DNA from: Burkholderiales bacterium
GTDB lineage: Bacteria > Pseudomonadota > Gammaproteobacteria > Burkholderiales > CAIKXV01
Assembly (NCBI GenBank): GCA_019751575.1
Contig: JAIENF010000714.1
Location: 1-10,107 of the forward strand
Direction: 5' to 3'
Length of the DNA stretch: 10,107 nucleotides
Made by a program: the position numbers and the translations under genes. Shown piece after piece: positions 1-6,228 of the stretch. Numbering within the stretch: the stretch's first letter is position 1; every line of letters starts with the position of its first letter. Below the pieces are notes generated by a model that was not told where the DNA came from, made no database searches, and was given only the letters and a program-made list of their open reading frames with translations.

Positions 1-2
1 TG

Positions 3-452
3 GTCGGTGCGTCGCGTCCGGCGGCGGAGGCGGCTTCCACGGCGGCAGCGCTGGCTGCCGAGGCGAAGAGCGCAGCCGAGGCGGCTGCCGCCGCCCGCGC
101 AACGGCCGCGCGCGCCGCCGAGGCCAAGGCCGCGGAGACGAAGGTCGCCGAGGCAAAGGCATCGGAAGCCAGGGCCGCGGAGGCGAAAGGCGCCGACGCG
201 AAGGATGCCGAGGCAAAGAGCTTCGTGATCCAGCTGGGTGCCTTCTCCGACGTGAGTCGTGCGAAGGATCGCCACGGTCAACTGGTGAAGGCGGGCATCA
301 GGTCCTACACGGAAGTGATCAAGACGCCGACCGGGGACAAGACCCGGGTCAGGGCCGGGCCGTTTCCCTCCCGGCAGGCGGCCGAGCAGGCGAACGAGCG
401 GGTGAAGGCCCTTGGCATGACCGACGGCATCGTGGTTCCCCGGCGCTACTGA
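3..452 (+). CDS. SPOR-domain protein, DedD-like (5' end missing)
   Basis: The reading frame is open from the left edge, so only the C-terminal part, about 149 residues, is visible. The first 70 or so are an Ala/Glu/Lys/Arg-rich stretch with recurring AEAK-type units (AEAKS, AEAKA, AEARA, AEAKG, AEAKS), probably an extended or helical periplasmic linker. From about base 219 a SPOR domain follows, opening with FVIQLGAFSD, continuing through TRVRAGPFPSRQAAEQA and ending in GIVVPRRY. SPOR domains bind glycan strands stripped of stem peptides at the division septum. The family usually has an N-terminal cytoplasmic or transmembrane part, which would lie off the window. The position just before cvpA and purF matches the dedD-cvpA-purF order seen in many proteobacteria. 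The domain is certain. The name DedD is inferred from context, because other SPOR proteins cannot be excluded without the N-terminus. Confidence 0.88.
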   Translation, partial: VGASRPAAEAASTAAALAAEAKSAAEAAAAARATAARAAEAKAAETKVAEAKASEARAAEAKGADAKDAEAKSFVIQLGAFSDVSRAKDRHGQLVKAGIRSYTEVIKTPTGDKTRVRAGPFPSRQAAEQANERVKALGMTDGIVVPRRY

Positions 453-492
453 GCGTGCCTGACGGCTGCCGCAGGGCCCGGGCGATCGCAGG

Positions 493-524
493 CGTCCCGC
501 GCACGGAGCCGGTCGTGAGGGACG
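493..524 (+). promoter_or_regulatory. Inverted repeat over the cvpA ribosome binding region
   Basis: CGTCCC (493-498) is complementary to GGGACG (519-524), with a 20-base loop. The right arm overlaps the GAGGGA ribosome binding site (517-522), which lies 12 bases before the cvpA ATG. If formed in the mRNA, the stem would partly hide that site. The stem is short and the gap is GC-rich, so it may be fortuitous. Confidence 0.25.
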
Positions 525-534
525 GGCGGCGCCG

Positions 535-1062
535 ATGACCTGGTTCGACTACGTGGTGTTGCTGGTGATCGGCGTGTCCGCATTGGTCGCGGTGATGCGC
601 GGCTTCGTGCGCGAGGTGCTGTCGCTCGTGTCCTGGGTGGCTGCATTCGTCGCCGCCAGTGCGTTTGCCGGCAAGGTCGCGCCGCTGCTGCCGGCCGCGA
701 TCCCGAACGACTCTCTGCGCATGCTGGCCGCGTTCGTCCTGGTGTTCGGTGCGACCTTGCTGCTCATGGTGGTGATCACGCTGGCGATCGTCGAGCTGGT
801 CCGGGTGGTCGGCCTCGGATTCGTCGACCGGGTGCTCGGACTCGCGTTCGGGCTGGTGCGCGGATTGCTGATCGTGCTGATCGCGGTGCTGCTGGCCGGC
901 CTGACGCGGCTGCCGGAGGACCGGGGGTGGCGCGATGCGATGCTGTCCCAGCCGCTCGAGGTGCTCGCGATGGCGGTGCTTCCGTACCTGCCTGCCGACC
1001 TCGCACGGAAGATCCGCTACGACGCGCCGCAGCAGCAGGTGGTCTATACTCCGGCTCGCTAA
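535..1062 (+). CDS. cvpA: CvpA family inner-membrane protein
   Basis: This 175-residue protein has the length and topology of the CvpA family, first named for colicin V production in E. coli. Its molecular role is unsettled, with envelope homeostasis proposed. Four hydrophobic segments are visible at about residues 5-21, 27-46, 62-88 and 100-123. The family signature regions are present: MRGFVREVLSLVSW after the first segment and DRVLGLAFGLVRG at the start of the fourth. The start is ATG with GAGGGA (517-522) upstream; no in-frame upstream start looks better. The gene lies 82 bp after the SPOR gene and 90 bp before purF. This is the classical cvpA-purF pairing, and cotranscription with purF is likely. 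Nothing in the protein looks damaged or unusual. Confidence 0.95.
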   Translation: MTWFDYVVLLVIGVSALVAVMRGFVREVLSLVSWVAAFVAASAFAGKVAPLLPAAIPNDSLRMLAAFVLVFGATLLLMVVITLAIVELVRVVGLGFVDRVLGLAFGLVRGLLIVLIAVLLAGLTRLPEDRGWRDAMLSQPLEVLAMAVLPYLPADLARKIRYDAPQQQVVYTPAR

Positions 1063-1090
1063 AGCCAAGGCACACCGCCCGGGGCGCGGG

Positions 1091-1136
1091 GGCTCGACTT
1101 CTCCCGCCACCGCCCCGATACAGACGGTATCGAGCC
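1091..1136 (+). promoter_or_regulatory. Nested inverted repeats in the cvpA-purF gap
   Basis: CGATAC (1116-1121) and GTATCG (1127-1132) form a perfect 6-bp dyad around a 5-base centre. An outer pair, GGCTCG (1091-1096) and CGAGCC (1131-1136), overlaps it by two bases. Both sit just upstream of the purF ribosome binding site. It does not resemble the E. coli PurR box (ACGCAAACGTTTGCGT). It could be an operator, a weak mRNA hairpin or chance. Confidence 0.25.
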
Positions 1137-1152
1137 GAAGGGAGAAAGCCTC

Positions 1153-2673
1153 GTGTGTGGCATCGTCGGAATGGTGGCAAAAGCTCCCGTGAACCAGGAG
1201 CTGTACGACGGAATGCTGTTGCTCCAGCATCGTGGCCAGGATGCAGCGGGCCTGGTCACGAGCGAAGGCAACACCTTCCACATGCACAAGGGCCTGGGGC
1301 TGGTCCGAGACGTGTTCCGCACGCGCAACATGCGCACCCTTGCCGGCAATGTCGGCATCGCGCACGTGCGCTATCCGACGGCAGGTTCCGCGTGGTCGTC
1401 GGCCGAGGCGCAACCGTTCTACGTGAACTCGCCGTTCGGCATCGTGCTCGGCCACAACGGCAACCTGACCAATTCCGAGGCGCTGCGCCGCGAGCTGTTC
1501 CGCGACGACCTGCGCCACGTGAACACCGATTCCGATTCCGAGGTGCTGCTGAACGTGCTCGCGCATGAACTCGCGCGCAACTCGGCCGGCTTCCACCTGG
1601 ACGCGAACACGATCTTCAGGGCGGTCGCAGGCGTGCACAAGCGGGTGCGTGGTGCCTACGCGGTGGTCGCGATGATCGCAGGCTACGGCCTGCTCGCGTT
1701 CCGCGACCCGTTCGGCATCCGGCCGCTGGTGATCGGCAGCCGCGAGACCGAGGCTGGCACCGAGTTCATGGTGTCGTCCGAGACCGTGGCGCTGGATGCG
1801 CTCGGCTTCACGCCGCTGCGCGATGTCGCCCCGGGCGAGGCGGTGTTCATCGACGAGCAGGGCGTCTTCCAGAGCCGGCAATGCGCCGACCGCACCGAAC
1901 TCGCACCGTGCATCTTCGAGTTCGTCTACCTCGCACGGCCCGACTCCGTGATCGACGGCATCTCGGTCTACGACACCCGCCTGCGCATGGGGGAGAGCCT
2001 GGCGCGCAAGATCGAACGCGATTTCCCTGGCCTGGACGTCGACGTGGTGATGCCGATCCCCGACTCTTCCCGGCCGGCGGCGATGCAGCTGGCGAAGCAC
2101 CTGAACCTGCCGTACCGCGAGGGGTTCATCAAGAACCGCTACATCGGCCGCACCTTCATCATGCCCGGGCAGGCGGTGCGCAGGAAGTCGGTGCGCCAGA
2201 AACTCAACGCGCTCGGCACCGAGTTCAAGGGCAAGAACGTGCTGATCGTGGACGATTCGATCGTCCGCGGCACCACCAGCCAGGAGATCGTGCAGATGGC
2301 GCGCGAGGCTGGGGCACGCAAGGTGCATTTCGCATCGGCTGCGCCGCCGGTGCGCTTCCCCAACGTCTATGGCATCGACATGCCCACGCGCAGCGAACTG
2401 ATCGCATCCGGACGCACGGTCGAGCAGATCGCGCGCGAGATCGGCTGCGACCGCCTGATCTACCAGGACCTCGACGACCTGATCGAGGACGTGCGAGCCG
2501 CGAACCCGTCGATCGGGCGATTCGAGACCTCCTGCTTCGACGGCAAGTACGTCACCGGAGACGTCACCCCCGAGTACCTCGACTGCCTGGAAGCCAACCG
2601 CGAGGACGGCGACCGGCAGCGTTCCCGCGAGGCCAGCACCCAGCTCGACCTGAACCTCGAATCCGCGGAGTAG
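1153..2673 (+). CDS. purF: Amidophosphoribosyltransferase
   Basis: PurF transfers the amide nitrogen of glutamine to PRPP, giving 5-phosphoribosylamine, the first committed step of de novo purine synthesis in the cytoplasm. The 506-residue protein starts directly with MCGIVG, so after Met removal Cys2 becomes the N-terminal nucleophile. There is no cleavable propeptide, as in the E. coli-type enzyme. The glutaminase domain shows HVRYPTAGS (71-79) and GHNGNLTN (100-107), the latter supplying the oxyanion-hole Asn-Gly. The phosphoribosyltransferase half carries the PRPP loop [14 protein letters not shown] (363-376) and the mobile-loop region [11 protein letters not shown]. The start codon is GTG, chosen because it alone places the catalytic Cys at position 2; AAGGGAG (1138-1144) precedes it by 8 bases. 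Length and motifs are complete. Confidence 0.98.
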   Translation: MCGIVGMVAKAPVNQELYDGMLLLQHRGQDAAGLVTSEGNTFHMHKGLGLVRDVFRTRNMRTLAGNVGIAHVRYPTAGSAWSSAEAQPFYVNSPFGIVLGHNGNLTNSEALRRELFRDDLRHVNTDSDSEVLLNVLAHELARNSAGFHLDANTIFRAVAGVHKRVRGAYAVVAMIAGYGLLAFRDPFGIRPLVIGSRETEAGTEFMVSSETVALDALGFTPLRDVAPGEAVFIDEQGVFQSRQCADRTELAPCIFEFVYLARPDSVIDGISVYDTRLRMGESLARKIERDFPGLDVDVVMPIPDSSRPAAMQLAKHLNLPYREGFIKNRYIGRTFIMPGQAVRRKSVRQKLNALGTEFKGKNVLIVDDSIVRGTTSQEIVQMAREAGARKVHFASAAPPVRFPNVYGIDMPTRSELIASGRTVEQIAREIGCDRLIYQDLDDLIEDVRAANPSIGRFETSCFDGKYVTGDVTPEYLDCLEANREDGDRQRSREASTQLDLNLESAE

Positions 2674-2691
2674 CCGCGGCACGGGAATGGC

Positions 2692-3732
2692 ATGACCGAA
2701 ACCGAAGCATCGCGCATCCTGCAGCGGCACCTGGTCATCGAGGGCCATCGTGACGTCTACGAACAGGTGCACCGCACGCTGATGGGCGAAGCGTCGCCGC
2801 TCGGGGACGCGATCGTCCCGCGGCTGATCCGCGACCGCATCGACCTGTCGGTGTACGCGGTCGGTGGCGACTCCTGGGCGCATTCGCAGAACACGGGGCG
2901 CTTCCTCGAGGCGACGCTCGACAACCTCGACCAGTTCCTGCGGGAGATGTCGGCACCGGGCAGCCGCTTCACGCTGGTGAAGACGCGCGGCGACCTGCCG
3001 ACGGCGCGGCTGCACGACCATGTGAAGTTCATCCTCCACCTCGAGGGCGGCAAGCCTTTGCAGGGCGGCATCGCGCAGCTGCGCAATTTCTACCGGCTGG
3101 GCGTGCGTTCGATGCAGCCCACCTGGAACCTGCGCAACGAGCTCGGCGACGGCGTGTGGGAGAGCCGCAGCGGCGGGGGGCTCACCCGCTTCGGCGTGGA
3201 CGTGATCCGCGAGATGAACCGGCTGGGCATGGTGGTCGACCTGTCGCACATGGCGAAGGCGGGCTTCTACCAGTCGCTGGAGGTCGCCAGTGCACCGCTG
3301 ATCGTCAGCCATGCGAATGCCTGCGGCGTCTACGACCACATGCGCAACCTCGACGACGACCAGATCCGGGCGATCGCCGCCCAGGGGGGCGTGATCGGCA
3401 TCCTGGCGCTGCCGTTCACCGTGGCCGGCAAGGAATCGTCGATCGAGCAGATGCTGCAGCACATCGACTACATCGTCGGGCTGGTCGGGGTGAAGCACAT
3501 GGCGCTGGGCATGGATTTCGTGAAGTACGACGGGCCGCGCAGCATCCGCGACGGACACAGCCCGGGCGCGGAGCCGCCGGTCGTGAAGGGCTTCGAGGAG
3601 ATCGAGGACCTGCCCAACCTGGTCGAGGGCCTGCAGCGGCATGGCTACGGCGAGGACGACATCGCGGCCATCCTCGGCGGCAATTACCTGCGCGTGTTGT
3701 CCACCATCCTGCCGGAGCGTTCGGTCATCTGA
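2692..3732 (+). CDS. Peptidase family M19 (renal/membrane dipeptidase-like) metallohydrolase
   Basis: This 346-residue protein belongs to the amidohydrolase-fold M19 dipeptidases, binuclear zinc enzymes that cleave dipeptides, in some members with D-residues. The visible metal and substrate residues fit the family: H19 and D21 in EGHRD (canonical DGHND), bridging E118 in HLEGG, H186 in DLSHM, H207 in VSHAN, the H216-M-R-N turn, and D275 in GMDF. No signal peptide is seen, so a cytoplasmic location is likely. It starts 18 bp after purF with only a weak GGGAA (2683-2687) before its ATG, so it is probably cotranscribed or translationally coupled with purF. It ends 15 bp before the convergent Bug gene. 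The substrate is unknown. The first motif differs from the textbook form, so a non-dipeptide substrate is possible. Confidence 0.9.
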   Translation: MTETEASRILQRHLVIEGHRDVYEQVHRTLMGEASPLGDAIVPRLIRDRIDLSVYAVGGDSWAHSQNTGRFLEATLDNLDQFLREMSAPGSRFTLVKTRGDLPTARLHDHVKFILHLEGGKPLQGGIAQLRNFYRLGVRSMQPTWNLRNELGDGVWESRSGGGLTRFGVDVIREMNRLGMVVDLSHMAKAGFYQSLEVASAPLIVSHANACGVYDHMRNLDDDQIRAIAAQGGVIGILALPFTVAGKESSIEQMLQHIDYIVGLVGVKHMALGMDFVKYDGPRSIRDGHSPGAEPPVVKGFEEIEDLPNLVEGLQRHGYGEDDIAAILGGNYLRVLSTILPERSVI

Positions 3733-3747
3733 GCGGGTGCCGGCGGG

Positions 3748-4770
3748 CTACTGGCCCACGCTGATCCCTGCTGCCTTGATGATGCGTGCCGCCTTCGCCG
3801 TCTCCGCCGCGACGAACGCGGCGAACTGCTCGGGCGTGTCGCCGACGACGGTGAGCCCGTCGCCCGCCAGGCGCTCGCGCACGTCGGGCAAGGCGAGCAC
3901 CTGCAGCACGTCGTGGTGCACGCGGTCGAGCACGTCGCGCGGCGTGGTCCCGGGCACGAGCAGGCCGAACCAGGTCGTGAGGTCGAAGTCACGCACGCCC
4001 GCCTCCGCGATTGCCGGGATGTCCGGCGCGATCGGGGAGCGCTTCGCGCTGGTCACGCCGATCGCGCGAAGCTTGCCGCTCTTCACGTACGGCTGGCTGA
4101 GCACGAGGTTCATGTAGTAGGCCTCCACGTTGCCGGCCAGCACGTCGGCGAGCGCGCCGCCGGTGCCCTTGTACGGCACGCTGGTCGTCCGGATGCCGGT
4201 GTTGAGGTTGAACAGTTCCGCCGCCAGGTGGTTGAGCGAGCCGGTACCCGGCACGCCGACGTTCAGCGACCCCGGCCGGGCGCGTGCCAGGGCGATCAGG
4301 TCCTTCACCGACCGTACCGGCAGCGAAGGATGCACCACCAGCACCAGGGGTCCGGATGCGAGGTTGGTGACCGGCAGCAGGTCGCGCGACTGGTCGTAGG
4401 GCAGGTTCCTGAACAGGCTCGGATTGGATGCATAGCCGGCCTGCACCAGCAGCAGCGTGCGGCCGTCGCCGGGCGACTTCGCGACATGGGCCGCGCCGAT
4501 CGTGCCGTTGGCGCCGGCCCGGTTCTCCACCAGCACCGGCTGGCGGATGCGCTCGCCCAGGCGCTGCGCGATGATGCGCGCCATCACGTCGGTGGAGCCG
4601 CCCGGGGCGAACGGCACCACGATGCGCATCGGTCCGGCCGGCAACGTCTGGGCGGCCGGCGGGGCCGGCTGCGCGCAGGCCACGCCGGCAGTGCCGAGGG
4701 CGGCCAGACACAGCATGGTCGCGGGCGGGGCGATCGAAGTGATGGAGGCGGTGAAGGTCCTGGGGCTCAT
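3748..4770 (-). CDS. Bug/TctC family tripartite tricarboxylate transporter substrate-binding protein
   Basis: This 340-residue periplasmic binding protein is of the Bug type, very numerous in Burkholderiales. Such proteins capture carboxylates or other small organic acids for TctAB-type permeases or act as sensors. An N-terminal signal peptide is visible (hydrophobic core to about residue 30, likely cut after ACA at 33/34). Family landmarks follow: FAPGGSTDVMARI (54-66), VENRAGANGTIGA (81-93), VGVPGTGSLNHLA (171-183) and VPYKGTGGALADVLAGNVE (198-216). The frame is open further upstream, but the ATG at 4770 is preceded by AGGAAG (complement of 4777-4782) at six bases and gives a proper signal peptide. 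No TctA or TctB permease lies within the window, so it is an orphan binding protein here. Ligand unknown. It is divergent from metZ and convergent with the dipeptidase. Confidence 0.93.
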   Translation of the reverse strand: MSPRTFTASITSIAPPATMLCLAALGTAGVACAQPAPPAAQTLPAGPMRIVVPFAPGGSTDVMARIIAQRLGERIRQPVLVENRAGANGTIGAAHVAKSPGDGRTLLLVQAGYASNPSLFRNLPYDQSRDLLPVTNLASGPLVLVVHPSLPVRSVKDLIALARARPGSLNVGVPGTGSLNHLAAELFNLNTGIRTTSVPYKGTGGALADVLAGNVEAYYMNLVLSQPYVKSGKLRAIGVTSAKRSPIAPDIPAIAEAGVRDFDLTTWFGLLVPGTTPRDVLDRVHHDVLQVLALPDVRERLAGDGLTVVGDTPEQFAAFVAAETAKAARIIKAAGISVGQ

Positions 4771-4817
4771 CGGCGTCTTCCTGCGTCGTCGGTTCCGGCA
4801 AGGGCTCAGGGTACCCG

Positions 4818-4842
4818 GTTGTCGGCCGTGCCGCGCGACAAC
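4818..4842. promoter_or_regulatory. Perfect 7-bp dyad between the divergent Bug and metZ genes
   Basis: GTTGTCG (4818-4824) and CGACAAC (4836-4842) form a perfect inverted repeat separated by 11 bp. The centre lies about 22 bp upstream of the metZ -35 box and about 60 bp upstream of the Bug start codon. The spacing of half-sites suits a dimeric regulator, perhaps of the LysR type, acting on either gene. No regulator gene is in the window, so this is only a candidate operator. Confidence 0.35.
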
Positions 4843-4851
4843 GGGAGCCGT

Positions 4852-4881
4852 TTGACAGCCGGCGCACGTGCGTCGCAGAAT
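4852..4881 (+). promoter_or_regulatory. Sigma70-like promoter of metZ
   Basis: A perfect -35 box TTGACA (4852-4857) is followed after 18 bp by CAGAAT (4876-4881), which matches four of six bases of TATAAT. The predicted start about seven bases downstream is near 4888, exactly where the left arm of riboswitch stem P1 begins. The agreement of two independent predictions supports both. The leader RNA to the metZ ATG would be about 160 bases. Confidence 0.65.
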
Positions 4882-4887
4882 TCCCCT

Positions 4888-4963
4888 GCGCCGATTTGAC
4901 GGCCCGCGCGGCATCCGCGGCGGGCAGCTTGCGGGCGCCATACAAATCCAGCTAAGGCGAACG
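4888..4963 (+). promoter_or_regulatory. SAM-II (metA-type) riboswitch aptamer, candidate
   Basis: This element senses S-adenosylmethionine if the fold is right. P1 is GCGCC (4888-4892) with GGCGC (4934-4938). GATTT (4893-4897) follows P1 directly, as in SAM-II. CTTGC (4928-4932) pairs with GCTAAG (4951-4956), leaving T4953 unpaired, as in the SAM-II pseudoknot where the matching U contacts the ligand. The P1-to-pseudoknot linker ends in ATACAAATCCA (4940-4950). It aligns without gaps to the linker of the env metX SAM-II RNA as I remember it (UGAUAAAUGUA), sharing AAAU and other bases. An extra hairpin, GCCCGC-GCGG-CAT-CCGC-G-GCGGGC (4902-4925), occupies the loop between GATTT and CTTGC. The gene controlled, metZ, belongs to the methionine pathway these RNAs regulate. 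The alignment is from memory and was not checked with a covariance model. Confidence 0.78.
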
Positions 4964-4994
4964 ATAGCCTCCGGTACGTTCCGTACCCGCCAGC
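4959..4994 (+). promoter_or_regulatory. Switching segment of the metZ leader (alternative hairpins)
   Basis: Two exclusive hairpins can form here. GGTACG (4973-4978) pairs with CGTACC (4982-4987), a 6-bp stem closing a TTC loop. Alternatively GAACG (4959-4963) pairs with CGTTC (4977-4981), extended inward by TA/TA and CC/GG pairs with small bulges. The first hairpin occupies bases 4985-4987 of the antiterminator arm (ACCCGCCAGC, 4985-4994) and so would act as an anti-antiterminator. The second leaves that arm free. The GAACG arm begins at the 3' edge of the aptamer pseudoknot, which gives a plausible link to ligand binding. The pairings are seen directly; their use is inferred. Confidence 0.5.
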
Positions 4995-4996
4995 GC

Positions 4997-5034
4997 GACC
5001 CGTCAGCCCGAAGCTGGACGGGTCTTTTTGTTTT
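4997..5034 (+). terminator. metZ: Intrinsic terminator (attenuator) in the metZ leader
   Basis: GACCCGTC (4997-5004) and GACGGGTC (5017-5024) are perfect complements. An inner AGC/GCT pair (5005-5007 with 5013-5015) closes the loop CCGAA, and G5016 is bulged. The stem is followed at once by TTTTTGTTTT (5025-5034). It lies on the metZ strand, 13 bases before the ATG and just ahead of the GGAG ribosome binding site. It therefore cannot end an upstream gene, since the neighbour is divergent, and is best read as a regulated attenuator. The right half can instead pair with 4985-4994. Confidence 0.9.
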
Positions 5035-5047
5035 CCGGAGAACGTCC

Positions 5048-6223
5048 ATGGACAAGTACCAGCTCGACACGCTCGCCGTGCGCACCGGCATCCATCGCAG
5101 CCAGTTCGGCGAGCACAGCGAGGCGATGTACCTGACCTCCAGCTTCGTGTTCGACAACGCGCAGCAGGCGGCCGATGCCTTCCAGAAGGGCATCGAGGGG
5201 CGCAATGTCTATTCGCGCTTCACCAATCCTACGGTCACCGCCTTCGAGGAGCGGCTGGCCGCGCTCGAGGGCGCGGAGTGCTGCGTCGCGACCGCATCCG
5301 GCATGTCGGCGATCCTGGCGATCACCATGGCGCTGTTCAAGGCCGGCGACCACGTGGTGGTCTCGCAGGGCGTGTTCGGCTCCACCGTGCAGCTGTTCAC
5401 CAATTTCTTCGAGAAGTTCGGCCTGCAGGTGTCGTTCGTGCCGCCGACCGATCCATCGGCCTGGGAGGCTGCGGTGCGCCCTGAGACGAAGATGTTCTTC
5501 GTCGAGACGCCGTCCAACCCGCTGACCGAGGTGTCCGACATCGCCGCGCTGGCGTCGATCGCCCACCGCGCCGGCGCGGTGCTGATCGTCGACAACTGCT
5601 TCTGCTCGCCGGCGCTGCAGCGCCCGCTGGAAATGGGCGCGGACATCATCATCCACTCCGCCACCAAGTACCTCGACGGGCAGGGGCGGGTGCTCGGCGG
5701 CGCGGTGCTCGGCAACAAGGCGCTGGTGCACGGCCCGATGCTTCAGTTCATGCGCAACGCCGGGCCGTCGATGAGCCCGTTCAATGCCTGGGTGTGCCTG
5801 AAGGGCATGGAGACGCTGGGCATCCGGATGGAGGCGCACAGCGCGCGCGCACTCGAACTCGCGACCTGGCTCGAGAAGCACCCGAAGGTGGCGCGCGTCC
5901 TGTATCCCGGCCTCGCGTCGCACCCGCAGCATGCGCTGGCGATGCGCCAGCAGAAGAGTGGCGGCGGCGTGGTGTCGTTCGAGGTCAAGGGCGGCCGCGA
6001 AGCGGCCTGGCGCATCATCGATTCCACGAAGCTGATGTCCATCACCGGCAACCTGGGCGATGCCAAGACGACGATCACGCATCCGGCGACCACCACCCAT
6101 GGCCGGATCCCCCAGGCCACGCGCGATGCGGCCGGCGTCACCGAAGGGCTGATCCGGATCGCCGTCGGGCTGGAGGCGGTGGTCGACCTGAAGGCAGACC
6201 TCGCGCGCGGGCTGGACGGGTGA
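5048..6223 (+). CDS. metZ: O-succinylhomoserine sulfhydrylase
   Basis: This PLP enzyme of the Cys/Met-metabolism family joins O-succinylhomoserine and sulfide to give homocysteine, the direct sulfhydrylation route to methionine. The 391-residue protein begins MDKYQLDTLAVRTGIHRS, typical of MetZ. Landmarks in order are YSRFTNPT (55-62, with Tyr and Arg binding PLP phosphate across the dimer), ATASGMSAI (81-89), VETPSNPLTE (152-161), VDN with Asp182 facing the pyridine nitrogen, and SATKYLDGQGRVLGG (204-218), where Lys207 is the PLP lysine. The ATG at 5048 is preferred over in-frame upstream extensions because GGAG (5037-5040) precedes it at 7 bases and the upstream bases encode the terminator. 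MetZ is favoured over O-acetylhomoserine sulfhydrylase (MetY) and cystathionine synthase (MetB) by length, N-terminus and closeness to purF. It is regulated by the upstream SAM-II-like leader. Confidence 0.93.
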   Translation: MDKYQLDTLAVRTGIHRSQFGEHSEAMYLTSSFVFDNAQQAADAFQKGIEGRNVYSRFTNPTVTAFEERLAALEGAECCVATASGMSAILAITMALFKAGDHVVVSQGVFGSTVQLFTNFFEKFGLQVSFVPPTDPSAWEAAVRPETKMFFVETPSNPLTEVSDIAALASIAHRAGAVLIVDNCFCSPALQRPLEMGADIIIHSATKYLDGQGRVLGGAVLGNKALVHGPMLQFMRNAGPSMSPFNAWVCLKGMETLGIRMEAHSARALELATWLEKHPKVARVLYPGLASHPQHALAMRQQKSGGGVVSFEVKGGREAAWRIIDSTKLMSITGNLGDAKTTITHPATTTHGRIPQATRDAAGVTEGLIRIAVGLEAVVDLKADLARGLDG

Positions 6224-6228
6224 AGGGC

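Noticed and set aside
349..3642. A very long minus-strand open frame (1097 codons) opposite cvpA, purF and the dipeptidase
   Set aside because: It lies antisense to three clearly identified genes. Its product is rich in His, Arg, Asp and Ala with no domain pattern, as expected from reversed codon bias in GC-rich DNA.
3745..3757. GGGC-TACTG-GCCC hairpin at the dipeptidase/Bug convergent junction
   Set aside because: It has only 4 bp, lies over the Bug stop codon and has no T-tract on either strand, so it is not supportable as a terminator.
3913..4899. A plus-strand open frame (328 codons) opposite the Bug gene
   Set aside because: It is the mirror of a well-supported binding-protein gene, with Arg/Ala/Gly/His-rich shadow composition and no recognisable motif.
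4896..4946. TTGACG (4896-4901) with TACAAA (4941-4946) as a metZ promoter
   Set aside because: The spacing is 39 bp, far from the 16-18 bp needed, and both motifs are explained as parts of the riboswitch core.
4868..5047. A 60-codon N-terminal extension of metZ
   Set aside because: The extension would translate the riboswitch and terminator. MetZ proteins begin near MDKYQLDTLA, and a good ribosome binding site precedes that ATG.
4771..5205. A 145-codon N-terminal extension of the Bug protein
   Set aside because: It would bury the signal peptide and run across metZ and its leader. The ATG at 4770 has a strong AGGAAG site.
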